Positions 23,910 to 32,868 of a stretch of DNA of 64,000 nt are shown piece by piece. Location: the NCBI RefSeq assembly GCF_900102635.1, contig NZ_FMZQ01000006.1, forward strand, positions 186,001 to 250,000. The letters run 5' to 3'. The translations under genes and the position numbers were made by a program. Position 1 is the first letter of the stretch, and each line of letters starts with the position of its first letter. Source of the DNA: Ectopseudomonas chengduensis (lineage in GTDB: Bacteria > Pseudomonadota > Gammaproteobacteria > Pseudomonadales > Pseudomonadaceae). The notes under the pieces are model-generated. The model saw only the letters and a program-made list of their open reading frames with translations, searched no databases and had not been told where the DNA came from.

Positions 23910-24536
23910 GTGAGTCAATTTTTCCAGGTTCACCCGGAAAACCCGCAGGCACGCCTGATAAAACAGGCCGTGGAAATCATTCGTGGCGGCGGCGTGGTGG
24001 TCTATCCGACCGACTCCTCTTATGCGCTGGGCTGCATGATCGGTGACAAGAATGCGGTAGAGCGCATTCGTCGCCTGCGTCAGCTCGACGACAAGCACAA
24101 TTTCACCCTGGTCTGCCGGGACCTTTCGCAGATCGGTCTGTTCGCCAAGGTCGACACTGCAGCCTTCCGCTTGCTGAAGAATCACACCCCGGGTCCTTAC
24201 ACCTTCATCCTCAACGCCACCCGCGAAGTGCCGCGCATGTTGCTGCACCCCAAGCGCCGTACCATCGGCATCCGCGTACCCAGCCACCCGATCGCCCTGG
24301 CGTTGCTGGAGCAATTGGCCGAGCCGCTCATGAGCGTCAGCCTGATCATGCCGGGCGATGACTTGCCCATGTCCGACCCCTACGAAATGCGCCAGATTCT
24401 CGAACACCATGTCGACCTGATCATCGACGGAGGTTTTGGCGGGCTGGAAGCGTCCACCGTGGTCAATCTTGCTGACGAAAGCCCGGAAGTCCTGCGTGTC
24501 GGCTGCGGTGATCCGACGCCGTTCAGCGATCTCTGA
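23910..24536 (+). CDS. yciO: Sua5/YciO/YrdC family protein
   Basis: 208 residues from the GTG at 23910, chosen because GGGAG lies seven bases in front; an ATG at 23868 would overlap the PHP gene. YrdC-fold: ARLIKQAVEIIRGGGVVVYPTDSSYALGC (nucleotide and threonine site start), KHNFTLVCRDL, PGPYTFIL, RTIGIRVPSHPIALALLEQL, SVSLIMPG. Belongs to the YciO branch rather than the essential TsaC; a t6A role is not established. Paired with the RNase AM-like gene. Confidence 0.9.
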   Translation: MSQFFQVHPENPQARLIKQAVEIIRGGGVVVYPTDSSYALGCMIGDKNAVERIRRLRQLDDKHNFTLVCRDLSQIGLFAKVDTAAFRLLKNHTPGPYTFILNATREVPRMLLHPKRRTIGIRVPSHPIALALLEQLAEPLMSVSLIMPGDDLPMSDPYEMRQILEHHVDLIIDGGFGGLEASTVVNLADESPEVLRVGCGDPTPFSDL

Positions 24537-24607
24537 CACCGCCTTTTCCGTTGTGGATGCAGCTGCCCTATACTCCCTGGCCTTGTCTGGATTTTGGATA
24601 GAACGGT

Positions 24608-25822
24608 TTGAGCCTTAACGACTCCGAGCGTCGGGTGCTGTCAGGGATGCGTCCGAGCGGTCGTCTTCACCTCGGGTACTATCACGGCGTGCTGAAGAAC
24701 TGGGTCAAGTTGCAGCACGAGTACGACTGCTTCTTCTGTATTGTCGACTGGCACGCCCTGACCACCGAATACGCCGATGCCGGCCAGCTCTCCCAGCACG
24801 TCATGGATATGGCGGTAGATTGGCTGGCTGCAGGCGTCAGTCCCAGCTCCGCGACGCTGTTCGTGCAGTCGCAGGTGCCGGAACACGCCGAGCTGCACCT
24901 GTTGCTGTCGATGATCTGCCCGCTCAGCTGGCTTGAGCGCGTGCCCTCCTACAAGGAGCAGCAGGAGCACCAGGGCAGCAAGGATCTCTCCACTTACGGG
25001 TTTCTCGGTTACCCGCTGCTGCAGGCTGCGGATATCCTGCTGTACCGCGCCGGACAGGTGCCGGTGGGGGCCGATCAGCTACCTCATATCGAATTTGCCC
25101 GTGAAGTGGCGCGCCGCTTCAACCACCTGTACGGCAGCGAGCCGGATTTCGAGCTGAAGGCCGAAGCGGCCATCGGCAAGCTGGGCAAGAAGCTCGGCAA
25201 GCTCTACAGCAACCTGCGCAAGGCCTATCAGGAGCAGGGTGACGTACAGGCGCTGGAGACGGCGCGGGCCCTGCTCAAGGAACAGACCAGCATCACCCTC
25301 GGCGACCAGGAGCGTCTGTACGGCTATCTGGAAGGTGGCGGCAAGGTGATTCTGAGCGAGCCGCAGCCGATTCTTGCCGAGTTTTCGCGGGTGCCTGGCC
25401 TGGACGGACAGAAGATGGCCAAGTCCAGCGGTAACGCGATATTCCTGCGCGATAGCGATGCCGAGCTCGAGGAAAAACTGCGGCGCATGCCCACCGATCC
25501 GGCACGGGTACACCGCGACGATCCGGGTGAGCCGCAGCGTTGCCCGGTCTGGTCGCTGCATCAGCTGTATTCTAGCGCCGAGCAATTGCACTGGGTGATC
25601 GAGGGCTGTCGTAGCGCCTCGATTGGTTGCCTCGACTGCAAGAGCGCGCTGTGCTCCTCTTTGCAGGCCGAGCTGATGCCCCTGCAGCAGCGCGCCATCG
25701 ACTATGAGGATAGTCCGGACCTGGTGCGCAGCATCCTCGCCGAAGGCGCCGAGCGCGCGCGTGACGAAGCGCGCGAAACCCTGGCCGAAGTACGCATGGC
25801 CATGGGCCTGAATTACCGCTGA
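24608..25822 (+). CDS. trpS: Tryptophanyl-tRNA synthetase
   Basis: 404 residues; charges tRNA-Trp with tryptophan. Class I signature as HLGYYHG (near 22-28) and KMSKS as KMAKS in DGQKMAKSSGN. Central GYPLLQAADILLYRAGQVPVG binds tryptophan and ATP. The start codon is TTG at 24608 with GGATAG upstream; the next in-frame ATG would lie just before the HLGYYHG motif and cut it too short. Located before scpA, a conserved arrangement in pseudomonads. Confidence 0.95.
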   Translation: MSLNDSERRVLSGMRPSGRLHLGYYHGVLKNWVKLQHEYDCFFCIVDWHALTTEYADAGQLSQHVMDMAVDWLAAGVSPSSATLFVQSQVPEHAELHLLLSMICPLSWLERVPSYKEQQEHQGSKDLSTYGFLGYPLLQAADILLYRAGQVPVGADQLPHIEFAREVARRFNHLYGSEPDFELKAEAAIGKLGKKLGKLYSNLRKAYQEQGDVQALETARALLKEQTSITLGDQERLYGYLEGGGKVILSEPQPILAEFSRVPGLDGQKMAKSSGNAIFLRDSDAELEEKLRRMPTDPARVHRDDPGEPQRCPVWSLHQLYSSAEQLHWVIEGCRSASIGCLDCKSALCSSLQAELMPLQQRAIDYEDSPDLVRSILAEGAERARDEARETLAEVRMAMGLNYR

Positions 25823-25836
25823 AGGAGCGCCAGTCG

Positions 25837-26661
25837 ATGAGTGAGCCCGCCACGCCAACCCCGGACAGCCAGGCCGGCGCCCAGCAGGAGCTGCCGTTCG
25901 CCCTGGTTTATGGTGAGGCAGTCACCGAATTGCCGCTGGACCTGTACATTCCCCCGGATGCCCTGGAGGTTTTCCTCGAGGCCTTCGAGGGGCCGCTGGA
26001 CCTGCTGCTGTATCTGATCCGCAAGCAGAACATCGACATCCTCGATATCCCCGTTGCCGAGATCACCAAGCAGTACATGGGCTACGTTGAACTCATGCAT
26101 TCGGTACGTCTGGAGCTGGCTGCCGAATACCTGGTGATGGCCGCCATGCTGGCCGAGATCAAGTCGCGCATGCTGCTGCCGCGCTCCACCGAGGCCGAGG
26201 AGGAAGAAGACGATCCGCGCGCCGAGCTGATTCGCCGCCTGCAGGAGTACGAGCGTTTCAAGGCCGCTGCCGAGGGGATCGACGAACTGCCGCGCGTTGG
26301 CCGCGACGTGACTGTGCCCAGGCTGGATGCACCCGAAGCCCGCGCGCGCAAGCTGCTGCCGGACGTCAGCCTGGAAGAGGTGTTGCTGTCGATGGCCGAG
26401 GTGCTGCGCCGCGCCGACATGTTCGAAAGCCACCAGATTACCCGCGAGGCGCTGTCCACCCGCGAGCGCATGAGTGAAGTGCTGGAGCGCCTCAAGGGCG
26501 GAGCCTTCGTGCCTTTCGTCGAGCTGTTCGCCGCCGAGGAAGGGCGTCTCGGCGTGGTGGTAACCTTCATGGCGGTGCTCGAATTGATCAAGGAATCCCT
26601 GGTCGAGCTGGTGCAGAATGAGCCCTTCGCCGTCATCCACGTCCGAGCCCGTGCCGAATGA
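25837..26661 (+). CDS. scpA: Segregation and condensation protein A
   Basis: 274 residues. Kleisin subunit that bridges the two SMC heads of the MksB/SMC-like condensin. N-terminal helix domain begins FLEAFEGPLDLLLYLIRKQNIDILDIPVAEITKQY; C-terminal winged helix FVPFVELFAAEEGRLGVVVTFMAVLELIKE. An acidic linker follows RSTEAEEEEDDPRAE. Overlaps scpB by four bases (ATGA), so the partners are co-translated. Confidence 0.95.
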   Translation: MSEPATPTPDSQAGAQQELPFALVYGEAVTELPLDLYIPPDALEVFLEAFEGPLDLLLYLIRKQNIDILDIPVAEITKQYMGYVELMHSVRLELAAEYLVMAAMLAEIKSRMLLPRSTEAEEEEDDPRAELIRRLQEYERFKAAAEGIDELPRVGRDVTVPRLDAPEARARKLLPDVSLEEVLLSMAEVLRRADMFESHQITREALSTRERMSEVLERLKGGAFVPFVELFAAEEGRLGVVVTFMAVLELIKESLVELVQNEPFAVIHVRARAE

Positions 26662-27455
26662 ACCTGAACGACCCCAAAGACCTGGCGCAATTGCTCGAAG
26701 CCTTTCTGCTGGCTTCCGGCAAGGCGCAGTCGCTCGATCGCCTCTTCGAACTCTTCGAAGAGGGCGAGCGGCCCGAGCCCGAGCAGTTCAAGGCGGCGTT
26801 GGAGATCCTCCGGCAGTCCTGCGAAGGGCGAGCGTTCGAGTTGAAAGAAGTGGCTTCGGGTTACCGTCTGCAGGTGCGTGAGCGTTTCGCGCCATGGGTT
26901 GGTCGGCTTTGGGAAGAGCGCCCGCAGCGCTACTCCCGTGCGCTGCTGGAAACCTTGGCGCTGATCGCCTACCGCCAGCCCATCACCCGTGGCGAGATCG
27001 AGGACGTGCGGGGCGTGGCGGTCAACAGCAACATCACCAAGACCCTGCTCGAGCGTGAGTGGATTCGCGTGGTGGGCTATCGCGACGTGCCGGGCCGTCC
27101 GGCGATGTTCGCCACCACCAAGGGCTTTCTCGACCACTTCAACCTGAAAAGCCTCGACGAGCTGCCGCCGCTCGCCGCCCTGCGTGAGCTGGAGCCCGAG
27201 CCTGAACTGGCGCTGGACGACGATGCCGAGGTACCGGCAGGGCTGCAGGCGCGTGCCGATCTGGCCTTGCAGGAAGACGGCGAAGCCGCCGAGCCTCGCG
27301 AGGAAACCAGCTTCCGTAGCCTGCTGGCCGAGCTGGACGACATGGAACAGGGGCTCAAGACTGATTTCGATGACCTGCGTCTGGTAGAAGACGAAGAGGA
27401 TGAAGCGGTCGAAGACGATCTGGCCGACCTGGACGGCGATCAGCCGTTGCATTGA
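26658..27455 (+). CDS. scpB: Segregation and condensation protein B
   Basis: 265 residues with the two tandem winged helices of ScpB (about 5-160; LEAFLLASGKAQSLDRLFEL, ALLETLALIAYRQPITRGEIE, VNSNITKTLLEREWIRVVGY). The C-terminal 80 residues are acidic and low complexity (ending EDDLADLDGDQPLH), longer than in Bacillus ScpB. Dimer partner of ScpA in chromosome condensation. Confidence 0.95.
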   Translation: MNLNDPKDLAQLLEAFLLASGKAQSLDRLFELFEEGERPEPEQFKAALEILRQSCEGRAFELKEVASGYRLQVRERFAPWVGRLWEERPQRYSRALLETLALIAYRQPITRGEIEDVRGVAVNSNITKTLLEREWIRVVGYRDVPGRPAMFATTKGFLDHFNLKSLDELPPLAALRELEPEPELALDDDAEVPAGLQARADLALQEDGEAAEPREETSFRSLLAELDDMEQGLKTDFDDLRLVEDEEDEAVEDDLADLDGDQPLH

Positions 27456-27552
27456 TATCGCTTAAGCCCTTTATCGAATACTTCAATCTCGCTGTTTGTC
27501 CCTCGGCCTTTATTCTTGCGCCCATCCGATCCTTTTTGGTTTAGGCGATCCA

Positions 27553-27735
27553 ATGAGCAAGAGTCCGTGCATCAAGGTCTGTGAGTTCGAAAAGGACATC
27601 TGCCTGGGCTGCGGCCGCAGCCGTGAGGAAATCAAAGGCTGGAAACGCCTGGACAAGGGTGAGCGCCTTGCGCTGCTGGCCGAGGCCGATATGCGCTTGC
27701 TGGCGCTGGAGGCCACCGGAAGGCGCAAGTATTGA
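27553..27735 (+). CDS. DUF1289 protein
   Basis: 60 residues with four cysteines in the DUF1289 pattern CIKVCEFEKDICLGCGRSREEIKGW, probably a small metal-binding (Zn or Fe-S) fold. The ATG at 27553 precedes the conserved SPCIKVC; longer frame to 27496 rejected. Lies between scpB and rluB. Unknown function. Confidence 0.88.
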   Translation: MSKSPCIKVCEFEKDICLGCGRSREEIKGWKRLDKGERLALLAEADMRLLALEATGRRKY

Positions 27736-27747
27736 CCGCATTCCGGT

Positions 27748-27834
27748 GTAGGAGCCGCGCCTCGCGGCGAATGGCGGGGCGTCGATAATACATGGCCTAT
27801 ACGCAAAGGCTTCGCCCCGGGGCGGGGCTCCTGC
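27748..27834. repeat. REP pair (family 1)
   Basis: 87-base BIME-like unit, arms GTAGGAGCCGCGCCTCGCGGCG and GCTTCGCCCCGGGGCGGGGCTCC. The same length and core as each unit of the REP array at 47544-48724. Confidence 0.85.
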
Positions 27835-27949
27835 GCTTCAGTGTCGTGTTCTTGGTTCGATCACCGCAGCATCGTCTACCCTATGGGCTCTACAGCGCGT
27901 ATGATGCGCGCCCTTCGATCATCCTTTACTACACCGGGAGGTGCCCAAG

Positions 27950-29107
27950 ATGACTGAGCACGAACAACCGCGTCCTGCAGGCGAGAAACTGCAGAAAGTC
28001 CTGGCCCGCCTTGGGCTGGCCTCGCGCCGCGAGATCGAGACCTGGATCGCCGAAGGTCGGGTCAAGGTCAACGGCGCTGCTGCGACCCTGGGCCAGCGCG
28101 TCGATGCCAATGACGCCATCGCTCTTGATGGCCGCTTGCTCAAGCGCGAAGAAATCACCGGCTCGGTTCGCCGCGTGTTGATCTACAACAAGCCGGATGG
28201 CGAGATCTGCACCCGTGATGACCCGGAAGGCCGCCCCACCGTATTCGATCGTCTGCCGCGCCCCAAAGAAGGCCGCTGGATCAACATCGGTCGCCTCGAT
28301 ATCAACACCACTGGCCTGTTGCTGTTCACCACTGACGGTGAGCTGGCCAACCGCCTGATGCACCCGTCCTATCAGATGGACCGCGAATACGCGGTGCGTG
28401 TGCGTGGCGAAGTCACCGAGGAAATGCTGGAGAACCTCAAGAATGGCGTGATGCTCGAGGATGGTCCGGCCAAGTTCACCGACATCAAGGAAGCGCCCGG
28501 CGGCGAAGGCTTCAACCACTGGTACCACTGCGTGGTGATGGAAGGGCGTAACCGCGAAGTGCGTCGCCTGTGGGAGTCCCAGGGCCTGGTGGTCAGCCGC
28601 CTGAAGCGCGTGCGCTTCGGCCCGGTGTTCCTCACTTCCGAGTTGACCATGGGCCGCTGGCGCGAGATGGACCAGCGCGAGGTGGACATCCTCAGCGCCG
28701 AGGTGGGCCTGACCCCGCAGGCGCTGCCAGCGATGAAGGAAAAGACCCGCGAGAAGCTCGACCGTCTGCAGCGCAAGTCGGCCAAACCGGTCGAGGTGCG
28801 CGGCAAGCGTGTGCTGCGTCCGGCGAAGGATCAGGCGGGCGCCGAAAATGCCCGCCCGAGCCGTGCGCCGCGCCGTGAAGATGGCGAGCAGCGCGCGCCG
28901 CGTGGCCCGCGCAAAGACAGTGGTGAGCGTCGTGAAAACGGTCGCGGCACGCCGGTAGCGGAGCGCCCGAGCGATGTGAAGAAGCGTCAGCCGCGTCCGG
29001 CCGTCGAGTTGTCCGAGCGTCCGGCACGCAAGCCGCGTCCGGCAACACCCGGCAAGCGTCCGCCCGCCGGCGATGGTCAGCGCCCCGGTTTCGGTCGCAA
29101 GCGCTGA
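27950..29107 (+). CDS. rluB: 23S rRNA pseudouridine 2605 synthase RluB
   Basis: 385 residues from the ATG at 27950 (GGGAG nine bases upstream); a GTG at 27941 is in frame. S4 RNA-binding domain (about 8-65, EKLQKVLARLGLASRREIETW) and RsuA-type catalytic domain with the aspartate in GRLDINTTGLLLFTTDGELAN. The C-terminal 115 residues are Arg/Pro/Lys-rich (RAPRREDGEQRAPRGPRKD) and disordered, as in other pseudomonads. Ends in a strong terminator. Confidence 0.94.
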   Translation: MTEHEQPRPAGEKLQKVLARLGLASRREIETWIAEGRVKVNGAAATLGQRVDANDAIALDGRLLKREEITGSVRRVLIYNKPDGEICTRDDPEGRPTVFDRLPRPKEGRWINIGRLDINTTGLLLFTTDGELANRLMHPSYQMDREYAVRVRGEVTEEMLENLKNGVMLEDGPAKFTDIKEAPGGEGFNHWYHCVVMEGRNREVRRLWESQGLVVSRLKRVRFGPVFLTSELTMGRWREMDQREVDILSAEVGLTPQALPAMKEKTREKLDRLQRKSAKPVEVRGKRVLRPAKDQAGAENARPSRAPRREDGEQRAPRGPRKDSGERRENGRGTPVAERPSDVKKRQPRPAVELSERPARKPRPATPGKRPPAGDGQRPGFGRKR

Positions 29108-29112
29108 TAAAC

Positions 29113-29141
29113 AAAAAGGGACTCCGCGGAGTCCCTTTTTT
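29113..29141 (+). terminator. Rho-independent terminator of rluB
   Basis: Perfect 18-base palindrome (29118-29135, GGGACTCCGCGGAGTCCC) flanked by A5 and T6. Confidence 0.92.
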
Positions 29142-29185
29142 CATTCTGTGTCCCGAATGTAGCTTGAACCATTGCCTTCAGAGCA

Positions 29186-29209
29186 TTCCCGGATTTCATC
29201 CGGGCTACG
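29186..29209. repeat. Short dispersed palindrome CCCGGATTTCATCCGGG
   Basis: Inverted copy of the unit at 8156-8177 (CCCGGATTTCATCCGGGCTAC). Lies between convergent rluB and the diguanylate cyclase. Confidence 0.6.
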
Positions 29210-29221
29210 CAGGGCGGCCTC

Positions 29222-30148
29222 TCAGCCGGCCATGGATAGGCGATTACGGCCTTCGCGTTTGGCCACATAGAGTGCGTTATCGGCGCGGCGCAGCAGGCTT
29301 TCGGCAGACTCGCCCGGCAGCAGGCTGGAGCAGCCCAGGCTGATGGAAACGTCGATGGCGCGGCCGGCATCCAGGCATTGCAGTTCCATCACCGCAAAGC
29401 GCAGGCGCTCGCCTACCAGCGCAGCGCCCTCACGGTTGGTGCCGGAGAGAATCACCAGAAATTCCTCGCCACCGTAGCGAAAGACCATATCGATATTGCG
29501 CAACTGGTTCTTCAGAGTCTGCGCGACCGCTTTCAGCACTTCGTCGCCAAGCGTGTGGCCATGCTTGTCGTTGATGCTCTTGAAGTGATCGATGTCGAGC
29601 ATCAGCAGTGACAGCGGTTGCAGGTTGCGGCGGGCCAGATCCACCTCACGCTGCAATACCTGGTCCATGGCGATGCGGTTGCCGGTATCGGTCAGTGGGT
29701 CGCGCAGCGCACTTTGCAGTGCGTTGCGGTAGAGCAGGGCATTGCGCAGCGGGAACAGCAGACTGGCTAGCAGCGACTCCAGTTGATTCAGTTCGTCTTC
29801 GGCGAAGCGCTGCTTGCGGCGGAAGATCAGCTCGCCCAGGTATTCCCCCTCATGGCTCAGGCGATAGCCGGCCGAGTGTGGCGCGCGCTCGCCCAGCTCG
29901 AGGCGCAGGTCGTGCGACGGGTGCTGGAAGGCCAGCGCATCGAGCGGCACCAGACGCTGCACTTCGCGAAAGAACAGATTGAGGATTCGTTCCACGTCCA
30001 GGCTGGTCTGCAGTTGCAGGCTTAATTGGTGACGCAGCTCTACCAGGCTGGCGGGCTGGAGCGGCAGGTTGCGACTACCGGTAAAGCCGAGACGCTGCAG
30101 CTTGGCGGCATCGAAATCGATGGTGTTGGACTGGCTGGGGGGGACCAT
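29222..30148 (-). CDS. GAF-GGDEF diguanylate cyclase
   Basis: 308 residues, cytosolic. N-terminal GAF-like sensor (about 35-140: LVELRHQLSLQLQTSLDVERI, LAFQHPSHDLRLEL) and GGDEF domain (about 145-305) with GGEEF catalytic loop and an RxxD I-site (RNID) five residues before it, so it should make c-di-GMP and be inhibited by it. Helical link NALLYRNALQSALRDPLTDTGNR is canonical. From memory PA3177 in PAO1, of the same length, is a biofilm-related cyclase. Single gene, convergent with rluB. Confidence 0.92.
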   Translation of the reverse strand: MVPPSQSNTIDFDAAKLQRLGFTGSRNLPLQPASLVELRHQLSLQLQTSLDVERILNLFFREVQRLVPLDALAFQHPSHDLRLELGERAPHSAGYRLSHEGEYLGELIFRRKQRFAEDELNQLESLLASLLFPLRNALLYRNALQSALRDPLTDTGNRIAMDQVLQREVDLARRNLQPLSLLMLDIDHFKSINDKHGHTLGDEVLKAVAQTLKNQLRNIDMVFRYGGEEFLVILSGTNREGAALVGERLRFAVMELQCLDAGRAIDVSISLGCSSLLPGESAESLLRRADNALYVAKREGRNRLSMAG

Positions 30149-30390
30149 GGAGCTGAACCTCGGGCGCGAAGGGTGCGACGAGAGGGTTGAAGCGAATTTC
30201 GTGCCAGGTGGTTCAAGTGAGCTAAAAGTCTTGTGAAGTCAGTCACTTAGATGTTTTTTCAAACGCTGATCGGCAAGGGGTTGCCGGTTGCCTGACGGCG
30301 ATGCTGGCAATGTGCTGCCGCTTGGCAAGGACGGCGGTGGATTTTTGTCGTGCCATGGCTCGCTGACTGGCAGCGGGCCATGGTCGGTAA

Positions 30391-31131
30391 TCACTGGGCG
30401 TCGAACGCCTGGCCGTTGATGCCCTTGCTGTCCGGGCCCATCAGGTAGAGGTAGAGCGGCATGATCTCTTCCGGCAGTGGGCGGGTCGCCGGGTTTTCCC
30501 CTGGATAGGCCTGGGCGCGCATGGCGGTGCGGGTGGCGCCCGGGTTGATGCTGTTGGCACGCACGTTGGCGATGCCGTCCAGCTCGTCAGCCATGACCTG
30601 CATCAGGCCCTCGGTGGCGAATTTCGATACCGCGTAGGCGCCCCAGTAGGCGCGGCCCTTGCGACCGACGCTGCTGGAGGTGAAGGCGACGGAGGCGTCC
30701 TCCGACAGTTTCAGCAGCGGCAGCAGGGTGCTGCTGAGCATGAACATGGCGTTGACGTTGACGTGCATGACACGCATGAAGTTGTCGCCGGAAAGCTGCT
30801 CCAGCGGCGTGCGCGGGCCGAGGATCGAGGCATTGTGCAGCAGACCATCGAGGCGGCCGAACTCGTTCTCGATCATCACCGCCAGTTCGTCGTACTGGTG
30901 CGGCAGGGCGGTTTCCAGATTGAAGGGGATCACCACCGGTTGCGGGTGGCCGGCCGCCTCGATCTCGTCATAAACCTGGCTCAGGTTGGCCTCGGTCTTG
31001 CCCAGCAGCAGCACCGTCGCGCCATGGGCGGCGAAGCTCTTGGCGGCGGCCGCGCCGATACCGCGGCCGGCACCGGTGATCAGGATGACGCGATCCTTGA
31101 GCAGGTCTGGGCGGGCGGTGTAGTCGAACAT
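30391..31131 (-). CDS. yciK: YciK-like short-chain dehydrogenase
   Basis: 246 residues from the ATG at 31131 (MFDYTARPDLLKDRVILITG). NADP motif TGAGRGIG, NASILGP, catalytic Ser in TSSSVGRKGRAYW and YxxxK in YAVSKFA. It follows mupP by 75 bases on the same strand (mupP is upstream), as in the PA3173-PA3171 stretch. Substrate unknown. In-frame upstream codons to 31182 are not used, since AAGGATC precedes 31131. Confidence 0.93.
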   Translation of the reverse strand: MFDYTARPDLLKDRVILITGAGRGIGAAAAKSFAAHGATVLLLGKTEANLSQVYDEIEAAGHPQPVVIPFNLETALPHQYDELAVMIENEFGRLDGLLHNASILGPRTPLEQLSGDNFMRVMHVNVNAMFMLSSTLLPLLKLSEDASVAFTSSSVGRKGRAYWGAYAVSKFATEGLMQVMADELDGIANVRANSINPGATRTAMRAQAYPGENPATRPLPEEIMPLYLYLMGPDSKGINGQAFDAQ

Positions 31132-31206
31132 GTGAGGATCCTTCGGAGAACTCTTGAGGGTAGGGCGGGTGAAACCCGCCAAATTGGAGAATGGCGGCCT
31201 GTGCGA

Positions 31207-31878
31207 TCAGCAACTGCACAGGGCGCGATCAAGCACTGCACGCAGTTCCTGGGGGTGGTCCACGACCACATCGGCGCCCCAGTTGCGTGGGTTGTCCTCG
31301 GGGTGGATATAGCCATAGGTCACCGCTGCCGTGCGGCAGCCGGCGGCGCGGCCGGATTCGATGTCGCGCGCGTCGTCGCCGATGAACAGCACTTCCTCGG
31401 GTTTGACGCCCATCTGCTGGCAGGCGAGCAGCAGCATGTCCGGCGCGGGTTTGCTTTGCTCGACATGGTCCGGGCAGACCAGCACTGCCGAGCGCTCGGC
31501 CAGATTCAGCCCCTGCATGATCGGCTCGGCGTAACGCACCGGTTTGTTGGTAGCGACGCCCCACAACAGGCGCGCCTGTTCGATGTCGTCGAGCAGGGCT
31601 TCGATGCCATCGAACGGGCGGGTGAGGACTGCGCAGTGTTCCTGGTAGCGCTCCAGGAACTCCTGGCGCAGGGCTTCGAACGCGGCCGAGTCGGGGTCTT
31701 CATCGAAAGCGCAGGCGACCATGGCGCGAGCGCCGCCGGATACCTGGTCACGTATGGCCTTGTCTGCCAGTGGCGGCAGGCCGCGAGTGGCGCGCATGGC
31801 CTGGGTGATGGCGATGAAGTCCGGCGCCGAGTCGAGCAGGGTGCCGTCCATGTCGAACAGTACAGCGCGCAAACGCAT
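31207..31878 (-). CDS. mupP: MurNAc-6-phosphate phosphatase
   Basis: 223-residue HAD phosphatase: DMDGTLLDS (nucleophile and acid Asp), [14 protein letters not shown] lysine and [14 protein letters not shown]. MupP removes phosphate from N-acetylmuramic acid 6-phosphate in the Pseudomonas wall-recycling bypass, which lowers fosfomycin sensitivity. The position right after ubiG (one base shared, TGATG) and before yciK matches the established mupP locus (PA3172); older annotations call it phosphoglycolate phosphatase (gph). Confidence 0.9.
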   Translation of the reverse strand: MRLRAVLFDMDGTLLDSAPDFIAITQAMRATRGLPPLADKAIRDQVSGGARAMVACAFDEDPDSAAFEALRQEFLERYQEHCAVLTRPFDGIEALLDDIEQARLLWGVATNKPVRYAEPIMQGLNLAERSAVLVCPDHVEQSKPAPDMLLLACQQMGVKPEEVLFIGDDARDIESGRAAGCRTAAVTYGYIHPEDNPRNWGADVVVDHPQELRAVLDRALCSC

Positions 31879-32576
31879 CAGTCTTTCCTCAGCGTCTGGA
31901 TCATGTAGTTGACGTCAACGTCCGCCTCCAGCTTGTAGTGCTTGGTCAGCGGGTTGTAGGTCAGGCCGATGATGTCCTTGACCTCCAGCCCGGCCGCGCG
32001 GCTCCAGGCGCCGAGTTCGGACGGACGGATGAATTTCTTGAAGTCGTGGGTGCCACGCGGCAGCAGGCGCAGGATGTATTCGGCGCCGATCACGGCGAAC
32101 AGGTACGCCTTGGGGTTACGGTTGATGGTGGAGAAGAACACCTGGCCGCCCGGTTTGACCAGCTTGTGGCAGGCGCGGATGACCGAGGAGGGATCGGGCA
32201 CGTGCTCGAGCATTTCCAGGCAGGTGACGACGTCGAACTGTTCCGGCATTTCTTCTGCCAGTGCCTCGGCGGTGATCTGCCGGTAGTCGACTTCGACGCC
32301 GGACTCCAGCTGGTGCAGCTGGGCGACCGACAGCGGTGCTTCGCCCATATCGATGCCCATCACCGTTGCGCCGCGCTGGGCCATGGCTTCACTGAGAATG
32401 CCGCCGCCACAACCGACGTCCAGTACGCGCTTGCCGGCCAGGCCGACGCGCTCGTCGATCCAGTTGACCCGCAGCGGGTTGATATCGTGCAGAGGTTTGA
32501 ACTCGCTTTCGCGGTCCCACCAGCGGTGTGCCAGGGCCTCGAATTTGGCGATTTCGGCGCGGTCGACGTTGCTCAT
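31878..32576 (-). CDS. ubiG: Ubiquinone biosynthesis O-methyltransferase
   Basis: 232 residues from the ATG at 32576. SAM motif [16 protein letters not shown] and downstream [16 protein letters not shown]; the UbiG signature [12 protein letters not shown] and [21 protein letters not shown] is intact. Methylates two hydroxyl groups in ubiquinone synthesis. First gene of the ubiG-mupP-yciK unit. Confidence 0.95.
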   Translation of the reverse strand: MSNVDRAEIAKFEALAHRWWDRESEFKPLHDINPLRVNWIDERVGLAGKRVLDVGCGGGILSEAMAQRGATVMGIDMGEAPLSVAQLHQLESGVEVDYRQITAEALAEEMPEQFDVVTCLEMLEHVPDPSSVIRACHKLVKPGGQVFFSTINRNPKAYLFAVIGAEYILRLLPRGTHDFKKFIRPSELGAWSRAAGLEVKDIIGLTYNPLTKHYKLEADVDVNYMIQTLRKD

Positions 32577-32750
32577 AAGCATCTCTATTCAAAGCATGGA
32601 AAGCGTATCGCCGCTATGTTGCCAGTTTAGGAACGGGCGTGGGGCGGCGCGGATTCGTTCAATATATGTCAGTTTGTCGCAGTGGTTTGGGAGTGTTGTC
32701 GCGCCCAAGGTTTATCGGCTGCTCATTTATTTCGTTCATGCACGGTCTGC

Positions 32751-32858
32751 CCCCTCTCCCATTTATGGGAGAGGGTTGGGGAGAGGGTCAGGCGAGTGGC
32801 TCGGTGTTACCTGGCAGCCCTCTCCCCCGGCCCCTCTCCCGCAGCGGGAGAGGGGAGG
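32751..32858. repeat. CCCTCTCCC/GGGAGAGGG palindromic repeats
   Basis: Two hairpins: CCCCTCTCCCATTTATGGGAGAGGG (arms at 32751-32760 and 32766-32775) and CCCCTCTCCCGCAGCGGGAGAGGGG within 32830-32855. Such repeats are widespread in proteobacterial intergenic DNA. The gap 32577-32868 (between the ubiG start and the MTA deaminase stop) contains nothing else I can name. Confidence 0.75.
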
Positions 32859-32868
32859 ATAAGCAGTG